DNA from: Verrucomicrobia bacterium LW23
GTDB lineage: Bacteria; Verrucomicrobiota; Verrucomicrobiia; Methylacidiphilales; UBA1321
DNA: 64,000 nt
Reading direction: 5' to 3'
NCBI GenBank assembly: GCA_003054695.1
Contig: QAZA01000039.1
Coordinates: forward strand, 405,926-469,925
The translations under genes were made by a program, and so were the position numbers. The notes below the pieces were generated by a model that worked only from the letters and a program-made list of their open reading frames with translations, did no database searches and was not told the origin of the DNA. Below are positions 7,543-15,265 of the stretch, piece after piece (positions within the stretch are counted from its first letter, which is position 1; every line of letters starts with the position of its first letter).

Positions 7543-7680
7543 TCTAGAGGATGTCGACATTTCTGCCGCATCCCCTTGGCGAAACTTTCCGTCCATGGCG
7601 ATACTATCTGCCTTGGATCTACGGACCTTCAGATAACATCGCCAAGGGCGGAAAGTTTCGCCAAGGGGATGCTTCCAGGG
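7543..7680. repeat. GGCGAAACTTTCCG palindromic element, full copy
   Basis: Begins TCTAGAGGATGTCGACATTT and includes both arms (CCTTGGCGAAACTTTCCG and CGGAAAGTTTCGCCAAGG) and the loop CTATCTGCCTTGGATCTACG. It is nearly identical to the copies at 4276 and 63598. Confidence 0.85.
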
Positions 7681-7727
7681 GATAAAGGGGGAGGAGGCCG
7701 AATGTCGACAGCCTCTAGTGTCCCTTC

Positions 7728-7880
7728 CCCCTCCTTCGCGTTCTTTGCGTCCTTCGCGCCCTTTGCGCGAAATCGGGGAGCGGTACTGACGTACGAATTC
7801 GTACGGCTATGTCTCAGGGCCATTTTTCGCGCAAAGGGCGCTAAGGACGCAAAGAACGCAAAGAACGCGAAGGGGGGGAG
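7728..7880. repeat. Long inverted repeat of the CGCGTTCTTTGCGTCC type
   Basis: The left arm 7728-7771 (CCCCCTCCTTCGCG, TTCTTTGCGTCC, GCCCTTTGCGCGAAA) pairs with the right arm 7827-7880 (TCGCGCAAAGGGCG, GGACGCAAAGAACGC, GCGAAGGGGGG). The loop contains a perfect palindrome, CGTACGAATTCGTACG. A shorter relative is at 31984-32065. Confidence 0.8.
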
Positions 7881-7926
7881 GGGAAGGAGACGGAGAACGA
7901 GATTCAAATAACTCATTATTCCTCAT

Positions 7927-7972
7927 TCCCCTTTCGTCCGCTCCTCGTGTGCTTCGTGTGTTTCGTGGCTAA
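7927..7972 (-). repeat. CACGAAG intergenic element, inverted copy
   Basis: CCCCTTTCGTCCGCTCC, then TCGTGTGCTTCGTGTGTTTC and GTGGCTAAA. It closes the composite that starts at 7446. Confidence 0.8.
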
Positions 7973-8100
7973 AAACTCCCGTGATTTTCATCGCCTGTAT
8001 AAAACCGTAAATGCTGCGTCAAGAGGCTGAAATTAAACCTGTTATACAAGTATTTAACTTTTTCTTGACTTATTACCGCTTTTTACGTCATATACGCCGC

Positions 8101-10188
8101 ATGCCATGCAAAACAATTCGCTTACTCACGGTTTTACTCCTTTTGCTAGCGCCGACGGCCCCGGCGCTTGCCGCAGGGGATTCGCTTCAGGATCAATACC
8201 TGAAGATCTATCTCAATATCCAGGAAGCCGATAAGCTGGAGGCCCAGGGCCAGAAGGCTTCCGCCCTGCGCAAATATCAGGACTCCTACGCCCAGCTGGA
8301 CTCCCTGGCCAAAGCCAACCCGCAGTGGGAGAAGGCCATCGTCCAGTACCGCCTCAAGTACGTGCGCGGCAAAATGTCCGGCCTGCGGGGCGCCCGCGAT
8401 GCAAGCCCGGCCGCCGAGCGCACCGCCTCCACCACCCCCGCCCGCACTGGCACGGCGCGCACGGCGGCCGCAGCGCCCTCGCGCCCGGCCCCAGCGCCGG
8501 AGCCCGAGGAGCAGACGGAGGTGTACAGCTATAAGCAAAGCGGCGGCATGAGCGCCGGCAGCTACTCCCGCAAGCACAGCGGCTTTATCGTCAGCCGCAA
8601 CACCGGCACGCCTTACACCAAGGGGGGCGGGGCCGCCGCCGGCTCGTCCTCGCTGCGCCAGCAGATCAATGACTTGCAGGCGACGGTGGCCGATCTGCGC
8701 GCCAAACTGGGCAGCGCGGTTACGGAGAGCCAGGATCTGCGCCGCAAACTCGCCTTCACCACCAGGCAGCTGGCCGAGGCCAAGGCCAAACGCACCGACG
8801 CGAACATGTCCGCCCTGCTGGCCGAGAACGCCAGCCTGAAGGAAAAGCTCGCCACCGCCGAAGGCCAGATCCGCGATCTGACCAGCGGCAACGGCGATCC
8901 CAACAGCAGCAATGTGGCCCAGCTGCAGGCGCAGCTGAAAACCATGCAGGCCCAGCTGAAGGCCAGCGAGGAAAGCAATGAGGAGTTCCGCAAGCAGAAC
9001 GCCGAACTGCAAACCCAGCTTGCCGACGCCCGCCAGCGCCTGGCCGAGAGCGAGCAGCGCGTCGCCACCAGCGGCGCCGGCGCCAGCCCCGACATGGTGC
9101 GCGAGAACGAAACGCTCCGCGGCATCGTTCAACGCCAGCTGCAGGAGCAAGCCCGCCGCGACTTGGCCGCCCGCCTGGCCCGCGACGAAATGAAGCGCCT
9201 GAAGGTGGACAGCGATGTGCTGAAGCAGCAGGTGGACATCCTCGCCTCTCCCCTGGTTGCCCTGAGCGACGAGGAGCTCTCGCTCTTCCGCAAGCCCGGT
9301 ACGCCTGTCGCCCCGGTTAACAGCGGCAACCAGCTCTCGCATCAAATCTCCCCGACCAAAACGGCGCCCGGCAAGACGACCTCCGCCCCCGCCGGCACGC
9401 CGATGATCGACACGGCCCCCGCGCCGCTCTCGGACAAGCCCGTGCTGGCCAACAGCGGCACGCCCAAATCCACCGCCACGCAGCCCTCGCCCGCCACCGA
9501 TCCCACCAAGATTGAGTACGTGCAGGCCACGCCCGGCGACGCCGCGCCCACCACGGCCGGCGCCCCCGGCAAGCCCGCCGGCACCGCCGACGGCGCCGGC
9601 GCGGATGGCGACCTGAGCAAGACGGCCCGCGTGCCCGAAGGCGCCCGCGGCCTGGCGCAGGAGGCAACCGATCTGTTTAACCGCAAACGGTTTGACGAAG
9701 CGTCCGCCAAGTACCAGCAGATCATCGACGCCTACCCGGACAGCCTGTACGCGTGGAGCAACCTGGGCGTGGTGCGCTTTCAGCAGCAAAACTTTCCGGA
9801 GGCGCAACGCGCTCTGCAGCAAGCGGTTAAGCTTAACCCTAACGACGACTTCTCGCACAGCGTGCTGGGTATCGTCTACTACCAGAGCGGCCGCTTTGAT
9901 GACGCCGTAGCCAGCCTTACCCGCGCCGCCGCGCTCAATCCCAACAACGCGCAAACCCGCAACTACCTAGGCATTGCCTGCAGCCAAAAGGGCTGGCAGG
10001 AGGCCGCGGAAAGCGAGTGCAAAAAGGCGATTGCCCTGGACCCGAACTACGGCGACGCCCACTTTAACCTCGCGGTCATCTACGCCAGCCAAAAGCCCGC
10101 CAACAAGGACGCGGCCCGCAAGCACTACCAGATCGCCGTCGGCCTGGGCGTGCCCAAGGACGTGAAGCTGGAAAAGATGCTGCAATAA
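8101..10188 (+). CDS. Secreted coiled-coil and tetratricopeptide-repeat protein
   Basis: A 695-residue exported protein. The start MPCKTIRLLTVLLLLLAPT gives a clear signal peptide with cleavage near PALAAG; the 30 codons upstream lack coding character. Residues 25-90 are helical. An Ala/Pro/Thr-rich region follows, then a long coiled coil (about 185-380) with heptads rich in Gln/Leu/Ala, such as LRQQINDLQATVADLRAKLG and QLQAQLKTMQAQLKASEES. A low-complexity linker follows, and the C-terminal 170 residues hold three to four TPR units (LYAWSNLGVVRFQQQNFPEA, DFSHSVLGIVYYQSGRFDDA, AQTRNYLGIACSQKGWQEAA). The architecture suggests a periplasmic scaffold for protein complexes. No enzymatic domain is seen. 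A rho-independent terminator lies about 255 nt downstream. Confidence 0.85.
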   Translation: MPCKTIRLLTVLLLLLAPTAPALAAGDSLQDQYLKIYLNIQEADKLEAQGQKASALRKYQDSYAQLDSLAKANPQWEKAIVQYRLKYVRGKMSGLRGARDASPAAERTASTTPARTGTARTAAAAPSRPAPAPEPEEQTEVYSYKQSGGMSAGSYSRKHSGFIVSRNTGTPYTKGGGAAAGSSSLRQQINDLQATVADLRAKLGSAVTESQDLRRKLAFTTRQLAEAKAKRTDANMSALLAENASLKEKLATAEGQIRDLTSGNGDPNSSNVAQLQAQLKTMQAQLKASEESNEEFRKQNAELQTQLADARQRLAESEQRVATSGAGASPDMVRENETLRGIVQRQLQEQARRDLAARLARDEMKRLKVDSDVLKQQVDILASPLVALSDEELSLFRKPGTPVAPVNSGNQLSHQISPTKTAPGKTTSAPAGTPMIDTAPAPLSDKPVLANSGTPKSTATQPSPATDPTKIEYVQATPGDAAPTTAGAPGKPAGTADGAGADGDLSKTARVPEGARGLAQEATDLFNRKRFDEASAKYQQIIDAYPDSLYAWSNLGVVRFQQQNFPEAQRALQQAVKLNPNDDFSHSVLGIVYYQSGRFDDAVASLTRAAALNPNNAQTRNYLGIACSQKGWQEAAESECKKAIALDPNYGDAHFNLAVIYASQKPANKDAARKHYQIAVGLGVPKDVKLEKMLQ

Positions 10189-10199
10189 GGGCGCGCGGG

Positions 10200-10442
10200 G
10201 CGGATCGGGAGAAGTCCCGCCGCCGCAAAGAGATGATAAAGCGCGGAATTGCGCGGCCGCTGGACGGCTCCGCTCCTCCGCTCGGATTACGCAAGCCCGG
10301 CCGACGGCCCCGCCCGGCGCCGCGCCTCGCTTGCCCTTCGGCTTACGCAAAAATTGTTCTCCAGCAGGCTGCCCCGCGGACTCTCCACCGCGTGGGCAGC
10401 ACAGGCCGGGTCGCTCTCTCCATCGGCCCGGCCTCCCACCCT
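10200..10442 (+). other. Hairpin-rich intergenic region, possible structured RNA or long 3'-UTR
   Basis: Several stable stems occur one after another. GCTGCCC...GGGCAGC encloses a second stem CGCGG...CCGCG with loop ACTCTCCA. AGGCCGGG...CCCGGCCT follows, with loop TCGCTCTCTCCATCGG. The two loops share the word CTCTCCA. A strong terminator comes directly after. I could not match the sequence to RNase P RNA, tmRNA, SRP RNA or 6S RNA. It may be the 3'-UTR of the TPR gene or an independent small RNA. Confidence 0.4.
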
Positions 10443-10507
10443 TTGCCCCCGGACTTCGCGAGTTGTTGTCGCTCGCATGGCATAAAGTCCGGGGGCAATC
10501 TTTTTTT
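10443..10507 (+). terminator. Rho-independent terminator
   Basis: The 14-bp stem TTGCCCCCGGACTT (10443-10456) pairs exactly with AAGTCCGGGGGCAA (10485-10498). A C and seven T residues follow. The 28-nt loop is long for a terminator. It would end transcription from the TPR gene or from an RNA encoded between 10200 and 10442. Confidence 0.75.
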
Positions 10508-10570
10508 GCGGGGGCGGGTGCGGGAGAGAGGACGTGACGTGACGGGGGAAGGGGAGAACGAGCGCCTTCG

Positions 10571-10708
10571 CTACTCCAGCACTTCAACCAGCACCTCCCG
10601 CACATCGGCCCGGCTGTACAAGAGGTTGCACAGGCCTTCGGTGAGGTAATACATCGATTCCAGTGCGGCGAGAAGCATCAGAAGGATAGCGAATGTAAGC
10701 GGGTCCAT
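10571..10708 (-). CDS. 45-residue single-TM microprotein
   Basis: A small open frame encoding MDPLTFAILLMLLAALESMY, then a polar/amphipathic tail ending VREVLVEVLE. Residues 4-16 are strongly hydrophobic and could form a short membrane span or amphipathic helix; the tail is acidic. GGAAACC upstream is at best a weak ribosome-binding site. The codon choice (CTG, GCC, GTG) is like that of the neighbours. I do not recognise the family. It lies opposite to and downstream of the TPR gene terminator and stands alone. It may be a real small membrane protein or a chance frame. Confidence 0.45.
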   Translation of the reverse strand: MDPLTFAILLMLLAALESMYYLTEGLCNLLYSRADVREVLVEVLE

Positions 10709-11352
10709 GGCGGTTTCCGTATTGAGATGTTCGAGACGAGGATATGAATTGAATGTATAAGGAATGGTATGAACAGATTATTTCACGCAAGCATGCTGTT
10801 CCTGCGCTGAATATCTGTGGAGCAAGAACAATGCCAAACCTCTCCATCTCATTCTAAGGCGCAGCCACAGAACGATTTGCGCGCAAACCAATCAATAGTC
10901 GCGCCAACAAATGCCATGCTCCGTGCGGCAGCTGTCGTGCATTTTGCAAGCGTACGAGCGCGAGGAGGAATGCTACGGCATCTCCACGTAGCGCATTTTC
11001 CAGATAGCTTGCCGCAAATTCGCCAGGCCGCGGGCACGGCGTAGCCAGACGTTCGCAAAGATGAGACGGCGCGAGCGAGGTGCTCCAAGAACAGCGTAGC
11101 CGTTCCCTACCTTAGCCCGGCGTTGCCCGGAGCATTCTGATGCGAGGACTACCCCGGGAGAGTTCTTCCCCCACCCCCCACACGATTGGGATGCGGAGAC
11201 CAGGCCTGCAAACGATGCAGCCCAGCGCCCCCCCCCAACGAGGAGGGGAACACTGGGCTGTCCGGGCTGACACCCGTCAACCTCGTCAACCGCATCACCC
11301 GCGCCCGTGGGCGCGGTTGAGCGTGCTGCGGGCGCAGGGGGTGGCGGCGCGC
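10709..11352. other. Gene-free region containing a TTTTCCAGATAGCTTG element
   Basis: No convincing gene in 640 bp. At 10985-11165 lies a repeat beginning ACGTAGCGCATTTTCCAGAT, followed by AGCTTGCCGCAAATTCGCCA and, further on, GTAGCCGTTCCCTACC. Related copies are at 14954-15060 (plus) and 60480-60548 (inverted). The stretch 11220-11345 contains runs of C and G and a GCGCCCGTGGGCGC palindrome. Confidence 0.55.
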
Positions 11353-11784
11353 TTAGCGCGGCTTGGGGGCGCTGTTGGTGCCGGCGGGAGCGGGGGGGCG
11401 GGGCGCGGCGTTGGTGGCGCCGGGCGCGGCGGGGGCGCCGGCGTTGGGCGTCTCGCGGATCTGCATGTCCAGCACGATCTTGCGGGCGTCGGCGTTGTCC
11501 TGGCTCATCAGCAGCAGGTCACGCGCCATGCCTTCCAGGGCGGTGCCCACTTCGCGCTCCTGGTCGCGGATGCGCTGGAGTTCGGCAATCGCGCCTGGCT
11601 TGAGCTTGCCCAGCTCAGTCAGGTCCTTGGACATCTTGTCGGTGCTGTCCGTCAGCACAAGGTACTCGATGGTGTAGAAGATGCTCAGCATCAACAGGAA
11701 AGCGATGACGGGCGGAATCACCAGCGCAAGCGGGTCGTAGGAAGCGGGGGGCTGGGGAATATCAGGATACGTGTCGTCGTTCAT
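11353..11784 (-). CDS. Small single-TM protein with coiled coil, unknown function
   Basis: A 143-residue protein starting MNDDTYPDIPQPPASYDPL. One membrane span (about residues 18-38, LALVIPPVIAFLLMLSIFYT) is followed by a helical, charged segment (about 45-105) able to form a coiled coil. An Ala/Pro/Asn-rich tail ends the protein. An upstream 37-codon extension was rejected as non-coding. Upstream in the same direction, 141 bp away, lies another short single-TM coiled-coil protein (11926-12237). The two have the same topology (short N-terminus, one span, cytoplasmic or periplasmic helix) and may work as a pair. No known family was recognised. Confidence 0.6.
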   Translation of the reverse strand: MNDDTYPDIPQPPASYDPLALVIPPVIAFLLMLSIFYTIEYLVLTDSTDKMSKDLTELGKLKPGAIAELQRIRDQEREVGTALEGMARDLLLMSQDNADARKIVLDMQIRETPNAGAPAAPGATNAAPRPPAPAGTNSAPKPR

Positions 11785-11925
11785 GGCCGGGAATGGGGAG
11801 ATGGGAAAGGGAAGGGAAAAGAGTGGTCGTTCAGCGTAAGGCCGGGGCTGCGTGCGCGCATGCGCGCTTGCGCCTGTGCCTGCGTTTGCGCGCATTGGCA
11901 GCGCAACAGCTTGCCCCGCAGCGGG

Positions 11926-12237
11926 TTAGCGGGAGGCGGGCTCCTGCGCGGCGGGCTGGGTGCCGGCGCGGATTTGAACGCCGTATTTGCCCAGCAGATG
12001 GCGCAGCGAGGGCGACGCCGCAATCTGCGCGGAGAGCGTCTGCAGCACGCTGACTTTGGCCTGACGGTTTTGCTGGCTCACAATCGCCTCGCGCTGCATC
12101 GCCTCCAGTTCCCGGCGCTCCTTGTTAAGGCTGGCCGCGACGCCGCGGGCGTTGGAGGAAGCTAGCATCATCATAAAGATGATGGCGATCAGATAGGTGC
12201 TGACCAGATAGAGGAGAATGGTGAGAATGCGGGACAT
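11926..12237 (-). CDS. Small single-TM protein with coiled coil, unknown function
   Basis: A 103-residue protein. MSRILTILLYLVSTYLIAII and FMMMLASS form a membrane span or uncleaved signal anchor (about 4-28). A charged helical stretch with LNKERRELEAMQREAIVSQQ follows, ending in a short Ala/Pro-rich tail. The organisation resembles FtsL/FtsB-type bitopic coiled-coil proteins, but no family signature is present, so no function is assigned. It is probably co-transcribed with the single-TM protein at 11353-11784. A longer start at 12315 is possible but adds only Pro-rich sequence. Confidence 0.6.
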   Translation of the reverse strand: MSRILTILLYLVSTYLIAIIFMMMLASSNARGVAASLNKERRELEAMQREAIVSQQNRQAKVSVLQTLSAQIAASPSLRHLLGKYGVQIRAGTQPAAQEPASR

Positions 12238-12969
12238 ATTGCGGTTAAAGTGCGATACGGCTGGACGCGGAGTCGAAGGCGGGCGCGGCATGAACGAGGG
12301 CGGTTGCCCGGTCACTCAATCAAGGCGAGATGATGAGTCTATCAAACGCTATCGGCAAGGGACACGTCAAAAGTGAAGAGATCCTCATCTTTTTCCATTC
12401 ATGTGCATGCCTGACGACGATGCGCGAAATAGCGTGCGTGGGGAACATCGTGGCCCCCATGCGCGCATGGCATGATGCAACTTACGCAGAATACTGCCCG
12501 TTGCGGTGCAACTATTTTCGGAGGGTGTACACTACAAGATGTAGTAGTAAATAAGCGTGTATAATCTACCCGTCGCCCCCGGGGACAGCCGATGTCCCTG
12601 CTTTGTTTGTAAATCAAAAAGCGTAAAAATAAAAGTGCTTGCCCGATCACCACCTTCCGCCCTACATTTCCCCTATCAACCGCGCAATCGGCGGCCCGGC
12701 TCCCCCAGAGCCGGGTGGAGCCAGGTCCCGGCCCGTTCTAAGGGAAGTGGACCTGCCTGAGCAACGTGCCCCACCCCGCAAGGGGCGGCAGTGTCTCAGA
12801 CCGGCGCCTGCCTTTGGAGACTTGTATGGCCCACGCAAGTGGCTGGCGGTCGCGCATGCAGCGCGCCCGGTGTGGTAGCACGGATGGTCGTTGCAGCGCG
12901 CCCCGCAGTGGCGGCGGCGTCGGATGTAGTGATGGCATGAGCACAGGGCGGCCGTCGCCTCGGGCCGGC
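12238..12969. other. Gene-free region with a promoter-like site and hairpin series
   Basis: No gene seen in 730 bp. At about 12558-12563 TATAAT stands in an AT-rich context (GCGTGTATAATCTACC). Three stems follow downstream on the plus strand. CCCGGCTC-CCCCA-GAGCCGGG is at 12695-12715, CAGGTCC...GGACCTG at 12722-12745, and GCCCC...GGGGC at 12768-12786. This could be a transcribed structured RNA, but none of the common bacterial RNA signatures was recognised and no T-tract terminator was found. Confidence 0.4.
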
Positions 12970-13239
12970 TTAGCTGGAGGAGCCGGGACGCGGTGCCCCC
13001 ACTTGCTGCTGCAGGGCGGCCAGCGCGGCCTCCAGTTTGGCCACGCGGGCGGCAAGGTCGGCGCCGTCGACGGGCACAGGTTTACTGCCCTTTTTCAGCT
13101 TGCCCTTGCGCGCCAGGTCCTGGGCGATAAGCAAGTCGATGTACGAGCTGAGGTTCTCCGCGCCGCCGTCGCGCAGCAGCTGGTTGGCGGCGTCCAGGTA
13201 GTCGGAGTCGACCGTGACGGAGATTTTCTTCTTCGGCAT
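12970..13239 (-). CDS. Ribbon-helix-helix-like small protein
   Basis: An 89-residue protein from MPKKKISVTVDSDYLDAANQ. The first 50 residues fit a ribbon-helix-helix DNA-binding fold: a basic N-terminus with a short beta strand (KKISVTV), then two helices (SDYLDAANQLLRDGG and NLSSYIDLLIAQDLARKG). The C-terminal part is a Leu/Ala heptad helix (LAARVAKLEAALAALQQQ) that could oligomerise. Such proteins are usually autoregulators or antitoxins, but no toxin gene is adjacent. It is divergent, across 84 bp, from a second protein of the same design at 13324. The start was chosen at MPKKK because that is where the fold begins. Confidence 0.6.
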   Translation of the reverse strand: MPKKKISVTVDSDYLDAANQLLRDGGAENLSSYIDLLIAQDLARKGKLKKGSKPVPVDGADLAARVAKLEAALAALQQQVGAPRPGSSS

Positions 13240-13323
13240 GGTCGGATTGTATCCTACCAACGGTAGCATAATCAAGTGGAACCTGGGAATCTTGTTGAAT
13301 TGTCGGATAAAGTAGGAGAAAGT
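13240..13323. promoter_or_regulatory. Divergent intergenic region between two RHH-like genes
   Basis: This 84-bp spacer is AT-richer than its flanks. It contains TACCAACGGTA (an 11-bp palindrome with central A) and two TCGGAT(A/T) words in inverse positions near the ends (GTCGGATTGTAT and TTGTCGGATAAA). It is a plausible operator for one or both RHH-like proteins. AGGAGA at 13314-13319 is a good ribosome-binding site for the plus-strand gene. Confidence 0.45.
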
Positions 13324-13557
13324 ATGACAATGCGGAACGCGTCAGCCCCCTCTCATCACCACCAGCCTCCCGCAGGCAAACCGCCCCGGCTCGTCAAGGT
13401 GTCGCTCTCCCTGGCGCCCGGCCCCCTGGATGCCGCCCGCAAGCTGGCCATGGCCCAGGACGTCGGTTTCTCCCACTACGTGCGGGCGCTGATGAAACGC
13501 GACCTGACGCGCCGCGGCTACCTGCCGGCGCATCGCCCGGGCACTCCCACCCCATAG
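13324..13557 (+). CDS. Ribbon-helix-helix-like small protein
   Basis: A 77-residue protein. After a His/Pro-rich N-terminus comes RLVKVSLSLAPGPLDAARKL followed by AMAQDVGFSHYVRALMKRDL and TRRGYLP. This pattern of strand, helix, turn and helix is the same as in the divergent gene at 12970-13239, so the two look like distant paralogues. The start at 13324 is supported by AGGAGA just upstream; ATG at 13330 is an alternative. No toxin-like partner follows. The protein is basic, in keeping with DNA binding. Confidence 0.55.
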   Translation: MTMRNASAPSHHHQPPAGKPPRLVKVSLSLAPGPLDAARKLAMAQDVGFSHYVRALMKRDLTRRGYLPAHRPGTPTP

Positions 13558-13622
13558 CGTTTCCCTGGCGCCGCCGCTCCTCTCGCTTCGCTATCTCCCA
13601 CCCCCATGCCCTAACTACCACC

Positions 13623-14165
13623 ATGCCCACCACAACCTTGTTGCCCGATACCCGCTGCGCGCCTGGCCGCCGCTACACCGGCGCGCCCTGCCGCCCCGGT
13701 CCGGCGCGCGGGGAGCACGCCCCGCTTTTGCCCGGCCTGCTGCACACCCCCGCCGCGCCGCCTTCCCCGACGCTCGCTGCATCGCCATCGCCGGCTCCGG
13801 TGCCCGGGCATCGCCCCGGCGCACGGGCCGCGGTGGATGCCAAGGAGCCGGTCGCCCCCGCCTGTCGCAGCGCCGCTCACCCGGGCAACCCGCCCGCCGC
13901 GCCGCCACGCCCGCGGGTGGCGCACCTTATTCCGGAGGCGGCGGACGAAGCCGTGATCCTCGCATGGGCCTCCGTGCGCGTGCCCGTGCAGGCGCTGGTG
14001 GATGTGAACGAAGGCCGCATCCTGGCCGTGCGATTCTTCTGGAACCGCAACTACACGGGCGAATGCGCCGACATCCCGCCCGGCACATCCGTTTTTGCGG
14101 AGGCGCAGTGGAGCGACGAGGTGCAGGAGGAAGTGGCCCGCATCGTGCCGGAGGCCGCGGAATGA
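13623..14165 (+). CDS. Hypothetical protein, C-terminal domain conserved-looking
   Basis: A 180-residue frame. The first 95 residues are Pro/Ala/Arg-rich and could be untranslated. The last 80 (from VAHLIPEAADEAVILAWASV) have a balanced composition with beta-type alternation (VPVQALVDVNEGRILAVRFF) and look like a genuine domain. I do not recognise it. The stop overlaps the start of the next gene as ATGA, so the two are translationally coupled. The start is uncertain; a downstream start within the same frame is likely. Confidence 0.5.
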   Translation: MPTTTLLPDTRCAPGRRYTGAPCRPGPARGEHAPLLPGLLHTPAAPPSPTLAASPSPAPVPGHRPGARAAVDAKEPVAPACRSAAHPGNPPAAPPRPRVAHLIPEAADEAVILAWASVRVPVQALVDVNEGRILAVRFFWNRNYTGECADIPPGTSVFAEAQWSDEVQEEVARIVPEAAE

Positions 14166-14956
14166 GCGCGCCCGCCTTTCCGCCCGGCACATGCAATCCG
14201 GCGGCCAGCGCCGGAGCTCCGCTGCCCGCCCGTCCAGACGAAACGCCGCGCCACGGCTGGCCGCGTCTGGCGCCCGCGGTCGCGCCGTCACCGCCGATGG
14301 CGGCAACCGCTCCGCCGACCGGCTTCCCGCTGGTCGTCATTCCGCGCCGGTCGATTCGCGTGGAGCAGCTGCCGCCCCGGGTTTGCGTGGAGGACGAGGG
14401 CCGTGCGGCAGATCGCCTTGCCGCGCAGCAACTTATGGAATACATGCGCGACTTGTGCCGACCCATCCCGCTGGAGCGCCGCCTGGCGTGCCGCCCCTGC
14501 GAGGGCGCCGGAGGCTGGCTGTGCCTGTACGAGCTGGAGATGGAGGGCGACTGGATGTACGGCTCGCTCCTGGTCTACTTTGCGCGCCCCGAGGTTGCCG
14601 TGCTGCGCGATCGCCTGGAGGCGCGCCGCCTTGCCGCCCAGGGCAGCCGATCGCAGCGCCCGCCGGCGCCCCGGCAGCCGCAGCTCCATAAAGAGCTCCA
14701 CAAAGGCAGCATCACCGCCTCCGGGCGCTGGCGTCCGTCCGTTGCCGAGCTGGTGGCGCACGCCTGCACCCTCCCCACCGCCGCCTGGCCCACCCGCACG
14801 CGCGATCTCCTCAAAAGCGCTAACCTCTGGATGCGCCACCCCGGCGCCCCGGCCGCCTCCGCCCCACGTGCGCCGGACGCCGATACCGACACGCCCACAC
14901 CCCTGAATGTAGCTCTGTGGACAGCCGCGCCGCCCGAAGGATGCTCGCACCATTAG
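14162..14956 (+). CDS. Hypothetical protein coupled to the preceding gene
   Basis: A 264-residue protein starting at the ATG of an ATGA overlap. The N-terminal 60 residues are Pro/Ala-rich. A core of about 110 residues contains FPLVVIPRRSIRVEQLPPRV, LAAQQLMEYMRDLCRPIPLE and a Cys pair in RLACRPCEGAGGWLCLYELE, which could bind a metal. Then comes MYGSLLVYFARPEVAVLRDR. The tail holds a helix with SVAELVAHACTLPTAAWPTR and a Pro/Thr-rich end. No family was recognised. It lies in the same accessory patch as the RHH and HTH proteins, so a role in a decayed mobile or regulatory module is possible but unproven. Confidence 0.5.
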   Translation: MSAPAFPPGTCNPAASAGAPLPARPDETPRHGWPRLAPAVAPSPPMAATAPPTGFPLVVIPRRSIRVEQLPPRVCVEDEGRAADRLAAQQLMEYMRDLCRPIPLERRLACRPCEGAGGWLCLYELEMEGDWMYGSLLVYFARPEVAVLRDRLEARRLAAQGSRSQRPPAPRQPQLHKELHKGSITASGRWRPSVAELVAHACTLPTAAWPTRTRDLLKSANLWMRHPGAPAASAPRAPDADTDTPTPLNVALWTAAPPEGCSHH

Positions 14957-15265
14957 AGCTTTTTCCAGACAGCTTGTCGCGTACTCGCCAGGCTCCGGGA
15001 ACGACGAAAGCCGTTCCCTCCCGTCACCGTAGGTTTGCCCGAGCTTTCTGAAGCGAGGCTAACCCCAGAGCGTTGCGCTCCAAAGCGCGGTTGGCGCGCT
15101 TCGCGGCGGTTGAGCTTAATGCACGCTCCTAATCCGATCCAGAGGCTGTCCACAGTCTGCATTTCCTCTCTTCAATCTTGGCGATCTTTCCGTCCTTGGC
15201 GTTAAAAACTCCCCTCGGCATTCATCGAGCGAAAGCTTCTCAAGAAAACCCATCCATATAACCTT
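14957..15265 (+). repeat. Gene-free stretch with TTTTCCAGATAGCTTG element and half palindrome
   Basis: At 14954-15060 TTAGAGCTTTTTCCAGACAG is followed by CTTGTCGCGTACTCGCCAGG and a GGGAAC...GTTCCC stem, matching the copies at 10985 and 60480. At 15175-15207 CTTGGCGATCTTTCCGTCC and TTGGCGTTAAAAACT look like half of the GGCGAAACTTTCCG palindrome. No gene is seen. Confidence 0.6.

Noticed and set aside
8146..9954. 602-codon open frame on the minus strand opposite the TPR/coiled-coil gene
   Set aside because: It is rich in Gly/Arg/His/Leu, has no family signature and mirrors the codon bias of the real gene; the plus strand has a signal peptide and clear TPR motifs.
10200..10507. RNase P RNA, tmRNA, SRP RNA or 6S RNA in the structured spacer
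   Set aside because: None of the universally conserved sequence blocks of these RNAs could be found on either strand.
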